Shown here piece by piece: positions 10,225 to 18,379 of a stretch of DNA of 64,000 nucleotides. A model generated the notes under the pieces. It worked only from the letters and a program-made list of their open reading frames with translations, had not been told where the DNA came from and did not search any database. The position numbers and the translations under genes were made by a program. The DNA is taken from positions 328,101-392,100 of the forward strand of contig NZ_LMQL01000009.1 of NCBI RefSeq assembly GCF_001424545.1. The letters run 5' to 3'. This stretch comes from Ramlibacter sp. Leaf400. Its GTDB lineage: Bacteria > Pseudomonadota > Gammaproteobacteria > Burkholderiales > Burkholderiaceae_C. The first letter of the stretch is position 1. The number at the start of each line of letters is the position of its first letter.

Positions 10225-10932
10225 CTAGGCCTTGAAGATCGCCTCGAGGTCCGCTTCGCCGTTGACGTCGTCCAGGCTCATGCTGCTCTCGATGTGGTCC
10301 AGGTGGTCGAGCATCAGCTTCTCCGCCCGCGCGCGGTCGCGCCTGGCCACCGCGTCCACGATCATCTGGTGCTCGTCGTCGCGGCAGCTCTGGGCGGTGG
10401 GCGCGTCGTACAGGAAGATGATCAGGCAGGTGAGCATGCACAGCTCGCGCATGGTGCGGGCCAGCGCCGAGTTGCCGGCCAGCTCGGCGGCCAGCGTGTG
10501 GAACTCGCCGGACAGGCGGATCACCGCGCGCTTGTCGCCGCGCCGCCGCGCATCGGCCTCCAGCTCCAGGTGCTGGCGCAGGCGGTTGATCTTTTCGGGC
10601 GTCAGCGTGTCCACCAGCCGCTTGAGCACCGCCGGCTCGATCAGCCGCCGCGCCTCGAAGACGTCGCGCGCCTGCTCGATGGTGGGCTTGGCGACGTAGG
10701 CGCCTCGCTGCGGGAACAGGTCGACGATCTGCTCGTGCGCCAGGCGCGCGAGCACCTCGCGCACGCGGGCGCGGCTGACGCCGAAGATGTCGGCCAGCCG
10801 CTCCTCGCCCAGCTTGGTGCCGGGGTGCAGGCGGTGCTCCAGGATGGCGATGTAGATCCGCTCGTAGATCTCGTCCACGGACTTCTCGCGCTCGGCGCGG
10901 TTGCCGGGCGCCTTGCGATCGTTGCTGGGCAT
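10225..10932 (-). CDS. GntR-family regulator, FCD (FadR) subfamily
   Basis: The 235-residue protein has an N-terminal winged helix (YERIYIAILEHRLHPGTKLGEERLADIFGVSRARVREVLARLAHEQIVDLFPQRGAYVA) followed by an all-helical FCD effector domain with the metal-site histidine pattern (FHTLAAELAGN, DEHQMIVDAV). FCD regulators usually sense small carboxylates. The start at 10932 was chosen as the first Met that leaves a normal N-terminus. An alternative ATG at 11013 would overlap the decarboxylase-like gene. It is co-directional with that gene, and GTCGAC-centred palindromes in the 11730-12036 divergent region are plausible targets. Confidence 0.85.
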   Translation of the reverse strand: MPSNDRKAPGNRAEREKSVDEIYERIYIAILEHRLHPGTKLGEERLADIFGVSRARVREVLARLAHEQIVDLFPQRGAYVAKPTIEQARDVFEARRLIEPAVLKRLVDTLTPEKINRLRQHLELEADARRRGDKRAVIRLSGEFHTLAAELAGNSALARTMRELCMLTCLIIFLYDAPTAQSCRDDEHQMIVDAVARRDRARAEKLMLDHLDHIESSMSLDDVNGEADLEAIFKA

Positions 10933-11003
10933 GGAAGGGGCGGCGCCGTGGGGATGCTTCGGGTGGCCGGCGATTCTATCGGCGGCCTTCGCGCGACTGG
11001 GGC

Positions 11004-11729
11004 TCAGGTCCATTGGAACAGTTCTCCCCATCCGGTGATGTCGGCCGGCGAGCGGCCCGCGGCCCGCACCATGCCCCAGACCGTGGTGCTCACGGTGTCC
11101 AGCAGCGGGATGCCGTGCGTGCGCTCGAACTCCTGCGCCAGCTGCGCGGCCCGCAGGTTGGTGCAGAAGGTGGTGATGGCCTGCGGGCGGGCCGGCACCA
11201 CCTGCGCCATCAACTCGAGCAGGGCCTGCGGCTCCACGCCGGCGAAGTCGTGGTTCACGCGGATGCCCAGGTGCCGCTGCGCCACGGTCTCGATGCCCAG
11301 GGCGCGGTAGTTGCCGACGATGCGGTCCTGCACGTCCTGGGTGTAGGGCGTGACGAAGCCGATCCGCGTGATCTTGCGGATCGCCAGCAGCTCGTTGAGC
11401 GCCAGCACCGCCGTCGTCGCCGGGATCCCGGTCCGCTCGCGGATGCGCTCCACCAGCCGGCGGTCGCGGTCGAAGCCGAGCCAGCCGGAGGAGGTGCCGC
11501 TCCAGCCGATCACGTCCACCTTGGCGTCGGCCAGCAACTGCGCGGCCGCCAGGATGTTGCTGTCGTCGAACTGCCCGAGCGCCGCGGCGTCCAGCGCGAT
11601 CTCGGTCACCTTGAACCGCGAGAAGTGGACGCTTGCGCCCGCCAGCCCGCCGACGATGGCGGTGGTGAGCGGCTCCAGGGCCGTGTTGGAAGAGGGGGTC
11701 AGCACCCCCAGGCGCAACGCACGCGTCAT
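11004..11729 (-). CDS. Asp/Glu racemase-superfamily enzyme, arylmalonate decarboxylase/maleate isomerase-like
   Basis: The 241-residue protein starts LGVLTPSSNTALEP, typical of the maleate isomerase/AMDase branch. Its single cysteine, Cys189 in TTFCTN, matches the catalytic Cys of arylmalonate decarboxylase. The other active-site half is GTSSGW (78-83), which resembles the AMDase dioxyanion-hole GTS motif rather than the first catalytic Cys of maleate isomerases. A one-cysteine site fits decarboxylation better than cis-trans isomerisation, but the substrate is unknown. The gene is divergent from the hydantoinase operon and followed by the GntR/FCD regulator gene. Confidence 0.72.
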   Translation of the reverse strand: MTRALRLGVLTPSSNTALEPLTTAIVGGLAGASVHFSRFKVTEIALDAAALGQFDDSNILAAAQLLADAKVDVIGWSGTSSGWLGFDRDRRLVERIRERTGIPATTAVLALNELLAIRKITRIGFVTPYTQDVQDRIVGNYRALGIETVAQRHLGIRVNHDFAGVEPQALLELMAQVVPARPQAITTFCTNLRAAQLAQEFERTHGIPLLDTVSTTVWGMVRAAGRSPADITGWGELFQWT

Positions 11730-12036
11730 GGGTACTCCGAAGTCTCAGGCGCCGAGTATGCGCGACCGGCCGGCTCGGATTCCACCAATTCCGGTCAACA
11801 TTGTCGACATCGGTGTAAACACCCATGCTGTCGACCGGAGCGTCGCCGATAGTGCGCCATCGGATTCGCCTTCCATCTGCCCTCCGCGGCGGCCCGGAAC
11901 TTGCCTTACCTGTCGAACTTGAGCGTTATGCACCCTCGCCTTGCACCTAATTCGAACGACATGATTTTGTCGACAATGTTGTTTGCACCTTCCCGGCGCT
12001 TTGCTAGCACCAATCCGGTGCGACGGGGAGCCGGGC
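11730..12036. promoter_or_regulatory. divergent promoter region with GTCGAC-centred GntR/FCD operator candidates
   Basis: This 307-bp region separates two divergent operons and holds no gene. It contains a perfect palindrome TTGTCGACAA at 11967-11976, a near copy ATTGTCGACAT at 11800-11810, and a weaker GTCGAC-centred site at 11828-11837. These fit the GTM-KAC consensus known for FCD-type GntR regulators. The 11800 site abuts a TTGACC -35-like element read leftward (11793-11798). A GGGGAG ribosome-binding site at 12025-12030 serves the hydantoinase gene. Confidence 0.5.
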
Positions 12037-13461
12037 ATGGCTGAGCACGGCGGCCTGGACCTGGTCATCCGCAACGCCCGCGTGGCGACGGCGAGCGACA
12101 CCTTCGCGTGTGACATCGGCATCCGCGGCGGGCGCATCGCCCTGCTCGGGGAAGGCCTGCCGGCCGGCGCCCGCGAGGTCGACGCGGCCGGCCGCACGGT
12201 GACGCCGGGCGGCGTGGACGCCCACTGCCACCTGGACCAGCCGATGGAAGGCCCGGCGAAGATGGCCGACGACTTCGCCACCGGCAGCCGCTCGGCCGCC
12301 TGCGGCGGCACCACGACCATCATCCCGTTCGCCGCGCAGATGAAGGGCCAGTCGCTGCGCGCCGCCGTGGCCGACTACCACGCGCGCGCCGAAGGCAAGT
12401 CCTGCATCGACTACGCCTTCCACCTCATCGTGAGCGACCCCACGCCCGAGGTGCTGAGCCAGGAACTGCCCGGGCTGATCGGCGAGGGCTACACCTCGTT
12501 CAAGGTCTACATGACCTACGACGACCTCAAGCTGGACGATGCGCAGATCCTGGACGTGCTGGACGTGGCCCGCACCCACGGCGCGCTGGCCATGGTCCAT
12601 GCCGAGAACGCCGACTGCATCGAGTGGCTGACCAAGCGGCTGGAGGCCGCCGGCCGCACCGCGCCGCGCTGGCACGCCCACGCCCGGCCCATGCTGGTGG
12701 AGCGCGAGGCCACGCACCGCGCGATCGCCCTGTCCGAGTTGGTGGACGTGCCCATCCTCATCGTCCACGTGTCCGGGCGCGAGGCGATCGAGCAGATCCG
12801 CTGGGCGCGCGGCCATGGCCTGTCGATCTTCGCGGAGACCTGCCCGCAGTACCTCTTCCTCACCGCCGAGGACTTGGGGCTGGACGACAGCTACCTGGGC
12901 GCGCGCTGCATCTGCAGCCCGCCGCCGCGCGACAAGGCCAACCAGCAGCGCATCTGGGAAGGCCTCACCGACGGGCTGTTCACGGTGTTCTCCTCGGACC
13001 ACGCGCCCTTCCGCTACGAGGACCCGCAGGGCAAGAAGCCCGGTGGCGAGGAGGTCGCGTTCCGCCACATCCCCAACGGCATCCCCGGCCTGGAGACGCG
13101 GCTTCCGCTGCTGTACTCCGAGGGCGTCCTGGGCGGCCGCATCACGCTGCAGAAGTTCGTGGAGCTCACCGCCACCAATCCCGCCAAGGCGTACGGCCTG
13201 CATCCGCGCAAGGGGACCATCGCGGTGGGCAGCGACGCCGACCTGGTGGTGTGGGACGAGCGCGAAGTCACGATCGACAACCGCCGGCTGCACCACGCCG
13301 TCGACTACACGCCCTACGAGGGCATGAAGCTGAAGGCCTGGCCCGGCCTCACGCTGTCGCGCGGCGAAGTCGTGTGGGACGGCCAGGGCTTCACCGGCCG
13401 GGCCGGCCGCGGCCGGTTCCTGCCCTGCGGCGCGCCCTCGCTGCTGCCCCGGCGCGCCTGA
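12037..13461 (+). CDS. dihydropyrimidinase/D-hydantoinase-family amidohydrolase
   Basis: The 474-residue cyclic amidohydrolase carries all metal ligands of the dihydropyrimidinase class: His63 and His65 in DAHCHLDQP, the carboxylated Lys156 in SFKVYMTY, His188, His244 in HVSG and Asp321 in SSDHAPF. The family opens cyclic ureides and imides such as dihydrouracil, hydantoins and succinimide. ETCPQYLFLT favours this group over allantoinase or dihydroorotase. The ATG was chosen for its GGGGAG ribosome-binding site. An upstream in-frame Met gives an unlikely leader. It leads an operon with a racemase-like gene, TRAP transporter genes and an amidase gene. Confidence 0.88.
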   Translation: MAEHGGLDLVIRNARVATASDTFACDIGIRGGRIALLGEGLPAGAREVDAAGRTVTPGGVDAHCHLDQPMEGPAKMADDFATGSRSAACGGTTTIIPFAAQMKGQSLRAAVADYHARAEGKSCIDYAFHLIVSDPTPEVLSQELPGLIGEGYTSFKVYMTYDDLKLDDAQILDVLDVARTHGALAMVHAENADCIEWLTKRLEAAGRTAPRWHAHARPMLVEREATHRAIALSELVDVPILIVHVSGREAIEQIRWARGHGLSIFAETCPQYLFLTAEDLGLDDSYLGARCICSPPPRDKANQQRIWEGLTDGLFTVFSSDHAPFRYEDPQGKKPGGEEVAFRHIPNGIPGLETRLPLLYSEGVLGGRITLQKFVELTATNPAKAYGLHPRKGTIAVGSDADLVVWDEREVTIDNRRLHHAVDYTPYEGMKLKAWPGLTLSRGEVVWDGQGFTGRAGRGRFLPCGAPSLLPRRA

Positions 13462-13472
13462 GGGACACCGCC

Positions 13473-14219
13473 ATGCGCCTGCTGCTGGTCAATCCCAACA
13501 TCTCCGACAGCGTGTCGGACCTGATCCGTGCCGAGGCGCAACGCAGCGCCTCGCCCGGCACGCAGGTCGAGGTGCTCACCGCACCCTTCGGCGTGGCCTA
13601 CATCGAGACCCGCTTCGAGGCGCTGGTCGGCGCGTACGCCGCGGCGCAGGTGGCGGCCGAACACTGCTCGCAGTACGACGCCATCGTGGTCGCCGCCTTC
13701 GGCGACCCGGGCCTGGCCGGGCTGCGCGAGGTGATGCCGGTGCCGGTGACGGGCATGACGGAAGCGGCGCTCGCCAGCGCCCACCTGCTGGGCCACCGCA
13801 TCTCCATCATCGCGATCTCGCAGCGCATCCAGGCCTGGTACCGCGAGGTGGTCGAGGGCTACGGCTTCGGTCCGCGGCTGGCCAGCATCCGCGCGCTGGA
13901 CCGCCCGATCTCCGCCATCGGCGGCGTGCAGGAAGAACATGCGCAGGCCCTGAAGGCACTGGCCGAACGCGCGGTCGCCGAAGACGGCGCCGAAGTGATC
14001 ATCCTGGCCGGCGCGCCGCTGGCCGGACTGGCCCGTTCGCTCCACGGCCAGCTGCCCGTCCCCGTCGTCGACGGCGTCTCCAGCGCCGTCCGCCACGCCG
14101 AAACCCTGGCCGCGCTGAGGCCGGGCCGCGCGCTGCGCGGCAGCTTTGCCCCGCCGCCCGCCAAACCCCACCGCGGCCTGCCGGACGCCATCGCGCGCCT
14201 GCTGGACACGCCCCGCTGA
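13473..14219 (+). CDS. Asp/Glu/hydantoin racemase-family protein lacking both catalytic cysteines
   Basis: The 248-residue protein aligns along its length with hydantoin/allantoin racemases: LLLVNPNISDSVSD, FGDPGL, PVIDGVSAA-like PVVDGVSSAV. The two catalytic cysteines of that family are not there. The first site reads VVAAFGDPG with Ala75, and the second reads IILAGAPLAGLA with Gly180. It contains one Cys only, at 65, outside both motifs. Two-base racemisation is therefore unlikely, and another reaction or a binding role must be considered. It lies 11 bp after the hydantoinase gene in the same operon. Confidence 0.78.
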   Translation: MRLLLVNPNISDSVSDLIRAEAQRSASPGTQVEVLTAPFGVAYIETRFEALVGAYAAAQVAAEHCSQYDAIVVAAFGDPGLAGLREVMPVPVTGMTEAALASAHLLGHRISIIAISQRIQAWYREVVEGYGFGPRLASIRALDRPISAIGGVQEEHAQALKALAERAVAEDGAEVIILAGAPLAGLARSLHGQLPVPVVDGVSSAVRHAETLAALRPGRALRGSFAPPPAKPHRGLPDAIARLLDTPR

Positions 14220-14249
14220 CCCCCCCACCGACCGCACCGCAGGAGCCCC

Positions 14250-14294
14250 ATGAAAAATCCCACCATCGCCGGCCGCCCGGCCCCGCAGCCATGA
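14250..14294 (+). CDS. possible 14-codon leader peptide coupled to the TRAP permease gene
   Basis: A short open frame MKNPTIAGRPAPQP has a good AGGAG ribosome-binding site. Its stop overlaps the next start as ATGA at 14291-14294. The small permease gene has no clear ribosome-binding site of its own, so translation may enter through this leader. It could also be a chance frame. No protein evidence can be seen from sequence. Confidence 0.3.
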   Translation: MKNPTIAGRPAPQP

Positions 14295-14947
14295 AGACCC
14301 TGCTGCCGCCCGGCCGGACCAGCCGCGCCGTCGCCGCCGTCACCGACACCGCCGCGCTCGCCTGCGGCTGGTGGCTGATCGGCCTGAGCGCCGTCACCTG
14401 CGTCGAGATGCTGGGGCGCAAGGTCCTCGGCTTCAGCCTGCAGGGCGTGGACGAGATCGGTTCCTACACCTACGCCATCGTGGGCAGCATCGGCTTCGCC
14501 CACACCCTGGTGACGCGCAGCCACACGCGGGTCGATTTCCTGATCTCTCGCTTCTCGCCGCGCGTGCGCGCCGTGCTCAACCTGGTGGCGATGCTGGCCC
14601 TGACGGCGCTGGCCTTCCTGTGCCTGTGGCGCGGCACGAACGTGCTGGCCGAGAGCCTGGACCTGAAGGCCACCGCGTCCACGCCGCTGTCCACGCCCAT
14701 GTGGATCCCGCAGGCGCTCTGGCTGGCCGGCTACGTGCTGTTCGCCGTGGTGGCCGCCTGGGCCGCGATCGACGCGGTGCGGCTCTTCCTGCGCGGCGAC
14801 GTCGCGGGCCTCAACGACCGCTTCGGCCCGCAGACGCTGGACGAGGAGATCGAAGCCGAGACCGACCTGCACGTGCATGCGCAAGCCGATGCCACCGACG
14901 CCACGCCTGCCGCGGCGACCCTGGAAGCCCGAGGAGCCAAAGCATGA
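14291..14947 (+). CDS. dctQ: TRAP transporter small permease subunit (DctQ family)
   Basis: The 218-residue protein has four predicted membrane helices, around residues 15-40, 53-75, 92-115 and 140-165, and the family block GVDEIGSYTYAIVGSIGFAHTLVTRSHTRVDFL. The acidic, Ala-rich tail after residue 180 is longer than usual. It pairs with the large permease encoded next, its stop overlapping that start (ATGA). In TRAP systems this subunit helps the sodium-driven uptake of small organic acids delivered by a periplasmic binding protein. Confidence 0.88.
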   Translation: MKTLLPPGRTSRAVAAVTDTAALACGWWLIGLSAVTCVEMLGRKVLGFSLQGVDEIGSYTYAIVGSIGFAHTLVTRSHTRVDFLISRFSPRVRAVLNLVAMLALTALAFLCLWRGTNVLAESLDLKATASTPLSTPMWIPQALWLAGYVLFAVVAAWAAIDAVRLFLRGDVAGLNDRFGPQTLDEEIEAETDLHVHAQADATDATPAAATLEARGAKA

Positions 14948-16251
14948 TCAGCCCCGTCGAAATCGGCCTCGGCCTGGCGCTCATGCTGGGCCTCATGTTC
15001 CTGGGCCTGCACGTGGCCACCACCATGCTGGTGGTCGGGCTGCTGGGCGCCTTCATCCACTTCGGCATGCCGGCGTTCAACGCGCTGGGCGAGCAGCTGT
15101 GGGCCGCCGGCGAGGACTACCTGCTGCTGTCGATCCCGCTCTACATCCTCTTGGGCGAGATCCTGATGCGCGGCGGCGCCACCGACAAGATGTACCAGTC
15201 GCTCGCCGACTGGCTCAAGCGCCTGCCGGGCGGCCTGCTGCACACCAACATCGGCGCGTCCGCCCTGTTCTCGGCGGTGTCGGGCTCCTCGGTGGCGACC
15301 GCCGCGACCATCTCCACGGTGGCCCTGCCGTCCTTCCGCGACCGCGGCTACGACCAGCGCATGGTGCTCGGCTCCATCGCCGCCGGCGCCAGCCTGGGCA
15401 ACCTGATCCCGCCGGGGGTGGCCTTCATCATCTACGGGTCGATGACCAACACCTCGGCGTCGCGCCTGTACATGGCGGGCATCGTGCCGGGCGTGATCAT
15501 GACGGTGCTGTTCCTGCTCACCATCCTGGCGGTGTGCGTGTGGCGCCCCGACATGGCGGGCCGCAGCGAGAGCCGCGTGGGCTGGGGCGAGCGCCTGCGC
15601 AACTCGGTGCACCTGGCCGGCCCGCTGGTGGTGTTCGGCGTCGTGATGGGCGGCATCTACACCGGCTGGGCGACCGTCACCGAGAGCGCCGCCCTGGGCG
15701 TGATCGTGTGCCTGCCGATCGCCGCCGCCTACCGCAAGCTCAACGTGAAGATGCTGCACGAGTGCTTCCGCTCCACGCTGCGGCTGACGGCGATGACCGC
15801 GCTGATCCTGGTCGCGGCGCTGTACCTGAACTTCGTGCTGTCCATGCTGGGCGTGCCGCAGTCGCTGGCCGGCCTGATCAAGTCGCTGGACGTCTCGCCG
15901 CTGGTGCTGCTGTGGGTGCTGGCCGCGATGTACGTTCTGCTGGGCGTGGCGCTGGAGACCATGCCCATGATGGTGGGCACGCTGCCGGTGGTGTTCCCCA
16001 TCGTGCAGGCCGCCGGCATCGACCCGGTGTTCTTCGGCGTCTTCATGGTGCTGATGTGCGAGCTGTCGCTGCTCAGCCCGCCGATCGGCATGACCCTGTA
16101 CGTGATCCAGGGCGTGCGCGGCGAGGGAACCATCAACGAGGTGTTCCAGGGCACGCTGCCCTTCCTCGCGGCGATGGTCGCCATGACCGCCATCCTGATC
16201 CACTTCCCCGCGATCGCCACCTGGCTGCCCAACCTGATCTTCGGACGATGA
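14944..16251 (+). CDS. dctM: TRAP transporter large permease subunit (DctM family)
   Basis: The 435-residue integral membrane protein has about 12 hydrophobic helices and DctM landmarks: SIPLYILLGEILMRGG, SGSSVATAATISTVALP, GASLGNLIPPGVAFIIYGSMTNTS and the late LSPPIGMTLYVIQG. It forms the ion-coupled translocation channel with the DctQ subunit encoded immediately upstream. Translational coupling to both neighbours supports one transport unit. The sequence does not give the substrate. The surrounding hydantoinase and amidase suggest a cyclic ureide, imide or its opened acid. Confidence 0.92.
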   Translation: MISPVEIGLGLALMLGLMFLGLHVATTMLVVGLLGAFIHFGMPAFNALGEQLWAAGEDYLLLSIPLYILLGEILMRGGATDKMYQSLADWLKRLPGGLLHTNIGASALFSAVSGSSVATAATISTVALPSFRDRGYDQRMVLGSIAAGASLGNLIPPGVAFIIYGSMTNTSASRLYMAGIVPGVIMTVLFLLTILAVCVWRPDMAGRSESRVGWGERLRNSVHLAGPLVVFGVVMGGIYTGWATVTESAALGVIVCLPIAAAYRKLNVKMLHECFRSTLRLTAMTALILVAALYLNFVLSMLGVPQSLAGLIKSLDVSPLVLLWVLAAMYVLLGVALETMPMMVGTLPVVFPIVQAAGIDPVFFGVFMVLMCELSLLSPPIGMTLYVIQGVRGEGTINEVFQGTLPFLAAMVAMTAILIHFPAIATWLPNLIFGR

Positions 16252-16256
16252 CGCCC

Positions 16257-17303
16257 ATGAAACTCGCCCACCTCCTTCCCCTCGCCGCGCTCGTGCTCGG
16301 CAGCGCCGCGGCCCAGGCGCAAGCACCGGCGCAGCCGATCAAGCTGCGTGTCGCCGGCAACTTCGTCGCGGCCGGCCTGCTGCAGCAGCAGAAGGAGCAG
16401 CCCTTCTTCGAGAACTTCGCCAAGGCCTCGGGCCTGCCGGTGGAGATCGACTACAAGCCGATGGACGTGGTCGGCATCAAGGACACCGACGCCTTGCGCG
16501 TGATCAAGTCCGGCCTGTTCGACGTGGTGGCGCTGCGCCTGGCGCAGGCCTCGCGCGACGATCCCACGCTGCTGGGCGCCGACATCGTGGGCCTGTCGAC
16601 CGACTACGACACGGCGCGCAAGGTGTGGGACGCCTGGCGCGGCCCGCTGGACCAGCGCCTGCAGGAGCGCCACGGCGCCCGGCTGCTGGCCAGCTACCCC
16701 TTCGGCCCGCAGATCCTGTTCTGCAAGGGCGCGTTCACCAGCCTGGCCGACATGAAGGGCAAGAAGATCCGCGTGAGCGACCAGTCGCTGGCCAAGTTCG
16801 TCGAGAAGCTGGGCGCGATCCCCGTCACGCTGGCCTTCGGCGAGACGCAGCAGTCGCTGGAGCGCGGCGTGACCGACTGCGCCATCACCGGGCCCAGCTC
16901 CGCCAACAGCGCCGGCTGGCCGGAGGTGACCACCCACGTGATGCCGCTGGGCTTCCAGGTGCACCAGGTGGCCTTCGCCGTCAGCCTGGCCAAGTGGAAC
17001 GCGCTCAGCGCGGACCAGCGCACCAAGGTGGCCGACGCGTTCAAGAAGTTCGAGACGGACGCCTGGGCCTATTCCCGCGAACTGTGGGAAGACGCCGCCC
17101 GCTGCAACACCGGCAAGGAATGCCGCATCGGCAAGAAGTTCGCGATGAAGGAAGTGCAGCCCGCCGCGGCCGACCGCCAGCTGGTCGCCGACGCGGTGCG
17201 CACCGTGTCCTTCCCGCTGTGGGCCGAGTCCTGCGACAAGGTCCACGACAAGTGTTCTGCCGCCTGGAAGCAGGCTGTCGGCCCCCTGGTCGGCGTCAAG
17301 TGA
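16257..17303 (+). CDS. dctP: TRAP transporter periplasmic binding protein, copy 1 (DctP-type)
   Basis: The 348-residue protein has a Sec signal peptide ending near AAAQA (about residue 22), then a DctP-type binding protein. LKSGLFD-like IKSGLFDVVALRLAQ, MKGKKIRV and ERGVTDCAITGPSSANSAGW are recognisable. It belongs to the less common TRAP branch with several Cys residues. A second, clearly homologous copy follows at 17333. The ATG at 16257 was preferred to an in-frame ATG at 16248 that overlaps the permease stop. Confidence 0.88.
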   Translation: MKLAHLLPLAALVLGSAAAQAQAPAQPIKLRVAGNFVAAGLLQQQKEQPFFENFAKASGLPVEIDYKPMDVVGIKDTDALRVIKSGLFDVVALRLAQASRDDPTLLGADIVGLSTDYDTARKVWDAWRGPLDQRLQERHGARLLASYPFGPQILFCKGAFTSLADMKGKKIRVSDQSLAKFVEKLGAIPVTLAFGETQQSLERGVTDCAITGPSSANSAGWPEVTTHVMPLGFQVHQVAFAVSLAKWNALSADQRTKVADAFKKFETDAWAYSRELWEDAARCNTGKECRIGKKFAMKEVQPAAADRQLVADAVRTVSFPLWAESCDKVHDKCSAAWKQAVGPLVGVK

Positions 17304-17332
17304 TCCCTCCCAAACCGAAAGGAAGCCCTGCC

Positions 17333-18373
17333 ATGAAAACCCTGAAGATCGCGCTGGCCGCCGCCGCGCTGGCCGTCGTCGCCGGCACTGCCAGTGCCGA
17401 CAACCTCAAGCTGCGAGCCGCCGGCAACCTGGTGGCCACCGGCCTGATCCAGCAGACCAAGGAACAGCCCTTCTTCGAGAACTTCGCGAAGAACACCGGC
17501 CTGCCCATCGACGTGGACTACAAGCCGATGGACGTGCTGGGCGTGAAGGACGCCGATGGCCTGCGGGTGCTCAAGTCCGGCCTGTTCGACATCGTCACGC
17601 TGCGCCTGGCGCAGGTGTCGCGCGACGAGCCCTTCTTCCTCGGCCCCGACATCGTGGGCCTGTCGACCGACTACGAGACCGGCAAAAAGGTGGTGGACGC
17701 CTACCGCGAGGCTTTCGACAAGCGCCTGCAGGAGCGCTACAACGGCAAGCTGCTGGGCATCTACGCCTTCGGCCCGCAGGTGGTGTTCTGCAAGGTGCCG
17801 ATCACCGGCCTGGCCGACCTGAAGGGCAAGAAGGTCCGCGTGTACGACGCCTCGCTGGCCAAGTTCATCGAGAAGATCGGCGGCATCCCGGTCACCATCG
17901 CCTTCGGCGAGACCCAGCAGGCGCTGGAGCGCGGCGTCACCGACTGCGCCATCACCGGCCCCAGCTCGGCCAACTCCGCCGGCTGGCCCGAGGTGACGAC
18001 GCACTTCATGCCGATCGGCTTCCAGATCGCGCTGAACGCGTACGCGATGAACCTGGACAAGTGGAAGGCCCTGCCGGCCGACCAGAAGGCCAAGCTGACC
18101 GCCGCCTTCCAGAAGTTCGAGGGCGAGGTGTGGACGTACTCCAAGGAACTCTTCGACGACGCGGTGCGCTGCAACGTCGGCAAGGACCCCTGCAAGACGG
18201 TCAAGAAGTACAAGATGACCGAAGTGGCCGTGAAGCCCGCCGACCTGAAGATGATCCACGACGCCCTCAACACGGTCTCGCTGCCGACCTGGAGCGAGGT
18301 CTGCGACAAGTCCTACGACAAGTGCTCCGCGACCTGGAAGCAGGTGGTGGGCCCCGTGGTCGGCATCAAGTAA
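17333..18373 (+). CDS. TRAP transporter periplasmic binding protein, copy 2 (tandem paralogue)
   Basis: The 346-residue protein has a signal peptide MKTLKIALAAAALAVVAGTASA and is a close paralogue of the preceding gene product. Long shared blocks include EQPFFENFAK, DYKPMDV, VGLSTDY and GVTDCAITGPSSANSAGWPE. The copies differ more in the pocket-lining C-terminal half, for example VAFAVSLAKWNAL against LNAYAMNLDKWKAL, which suggests different ligands for one permease. It has its own ribosome-binding site (GAAAGGAAG) 29 bp after copy 1. Confidence 0.88.
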   Translation: MKTLKIALAAAALAVVAGTASADNLKLRAAGNLVATGLIQQTKEQPFFENFAKNTGLPIDVDYKPMDVLGVKDADGLRVLKSGLFDIVTLRLAQVSRDEPFFLGPDIVGLSTDYETGKKVVDAYREAFDKRLQERYNGKLLGIYAFGPQVVFCKVPITGLADLKGKKVRVYDASLAKFIEKIGGIPVTIAFGETQQALERGVTDCAITGPSSANSAGWPEVTTHFMPIGFQIALNAYAMNLDKWKALPADQKAKLTAAFQKFEGEVWTYSKELFDDAVRCNVGKDPCKTVKKYKMTEVAVKPADLKMIHDALNTVSLPTWSEVCDKSYDKCSATWKQVVGPVVGIK

Positions 18374-18379
18374 GCGCCC

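Noticed and set aside
7356..10235. Very long open frame on the + strand across gcl and the LysR gene
   Set aside because: Antisense to two well-supported genes and of low-complexity composition.
11004..11729. Calling this gene maleate isomerase outright
   Set aside because: The first catalytic Cys of that enzyme is missing and the site matches the AMDase type better.
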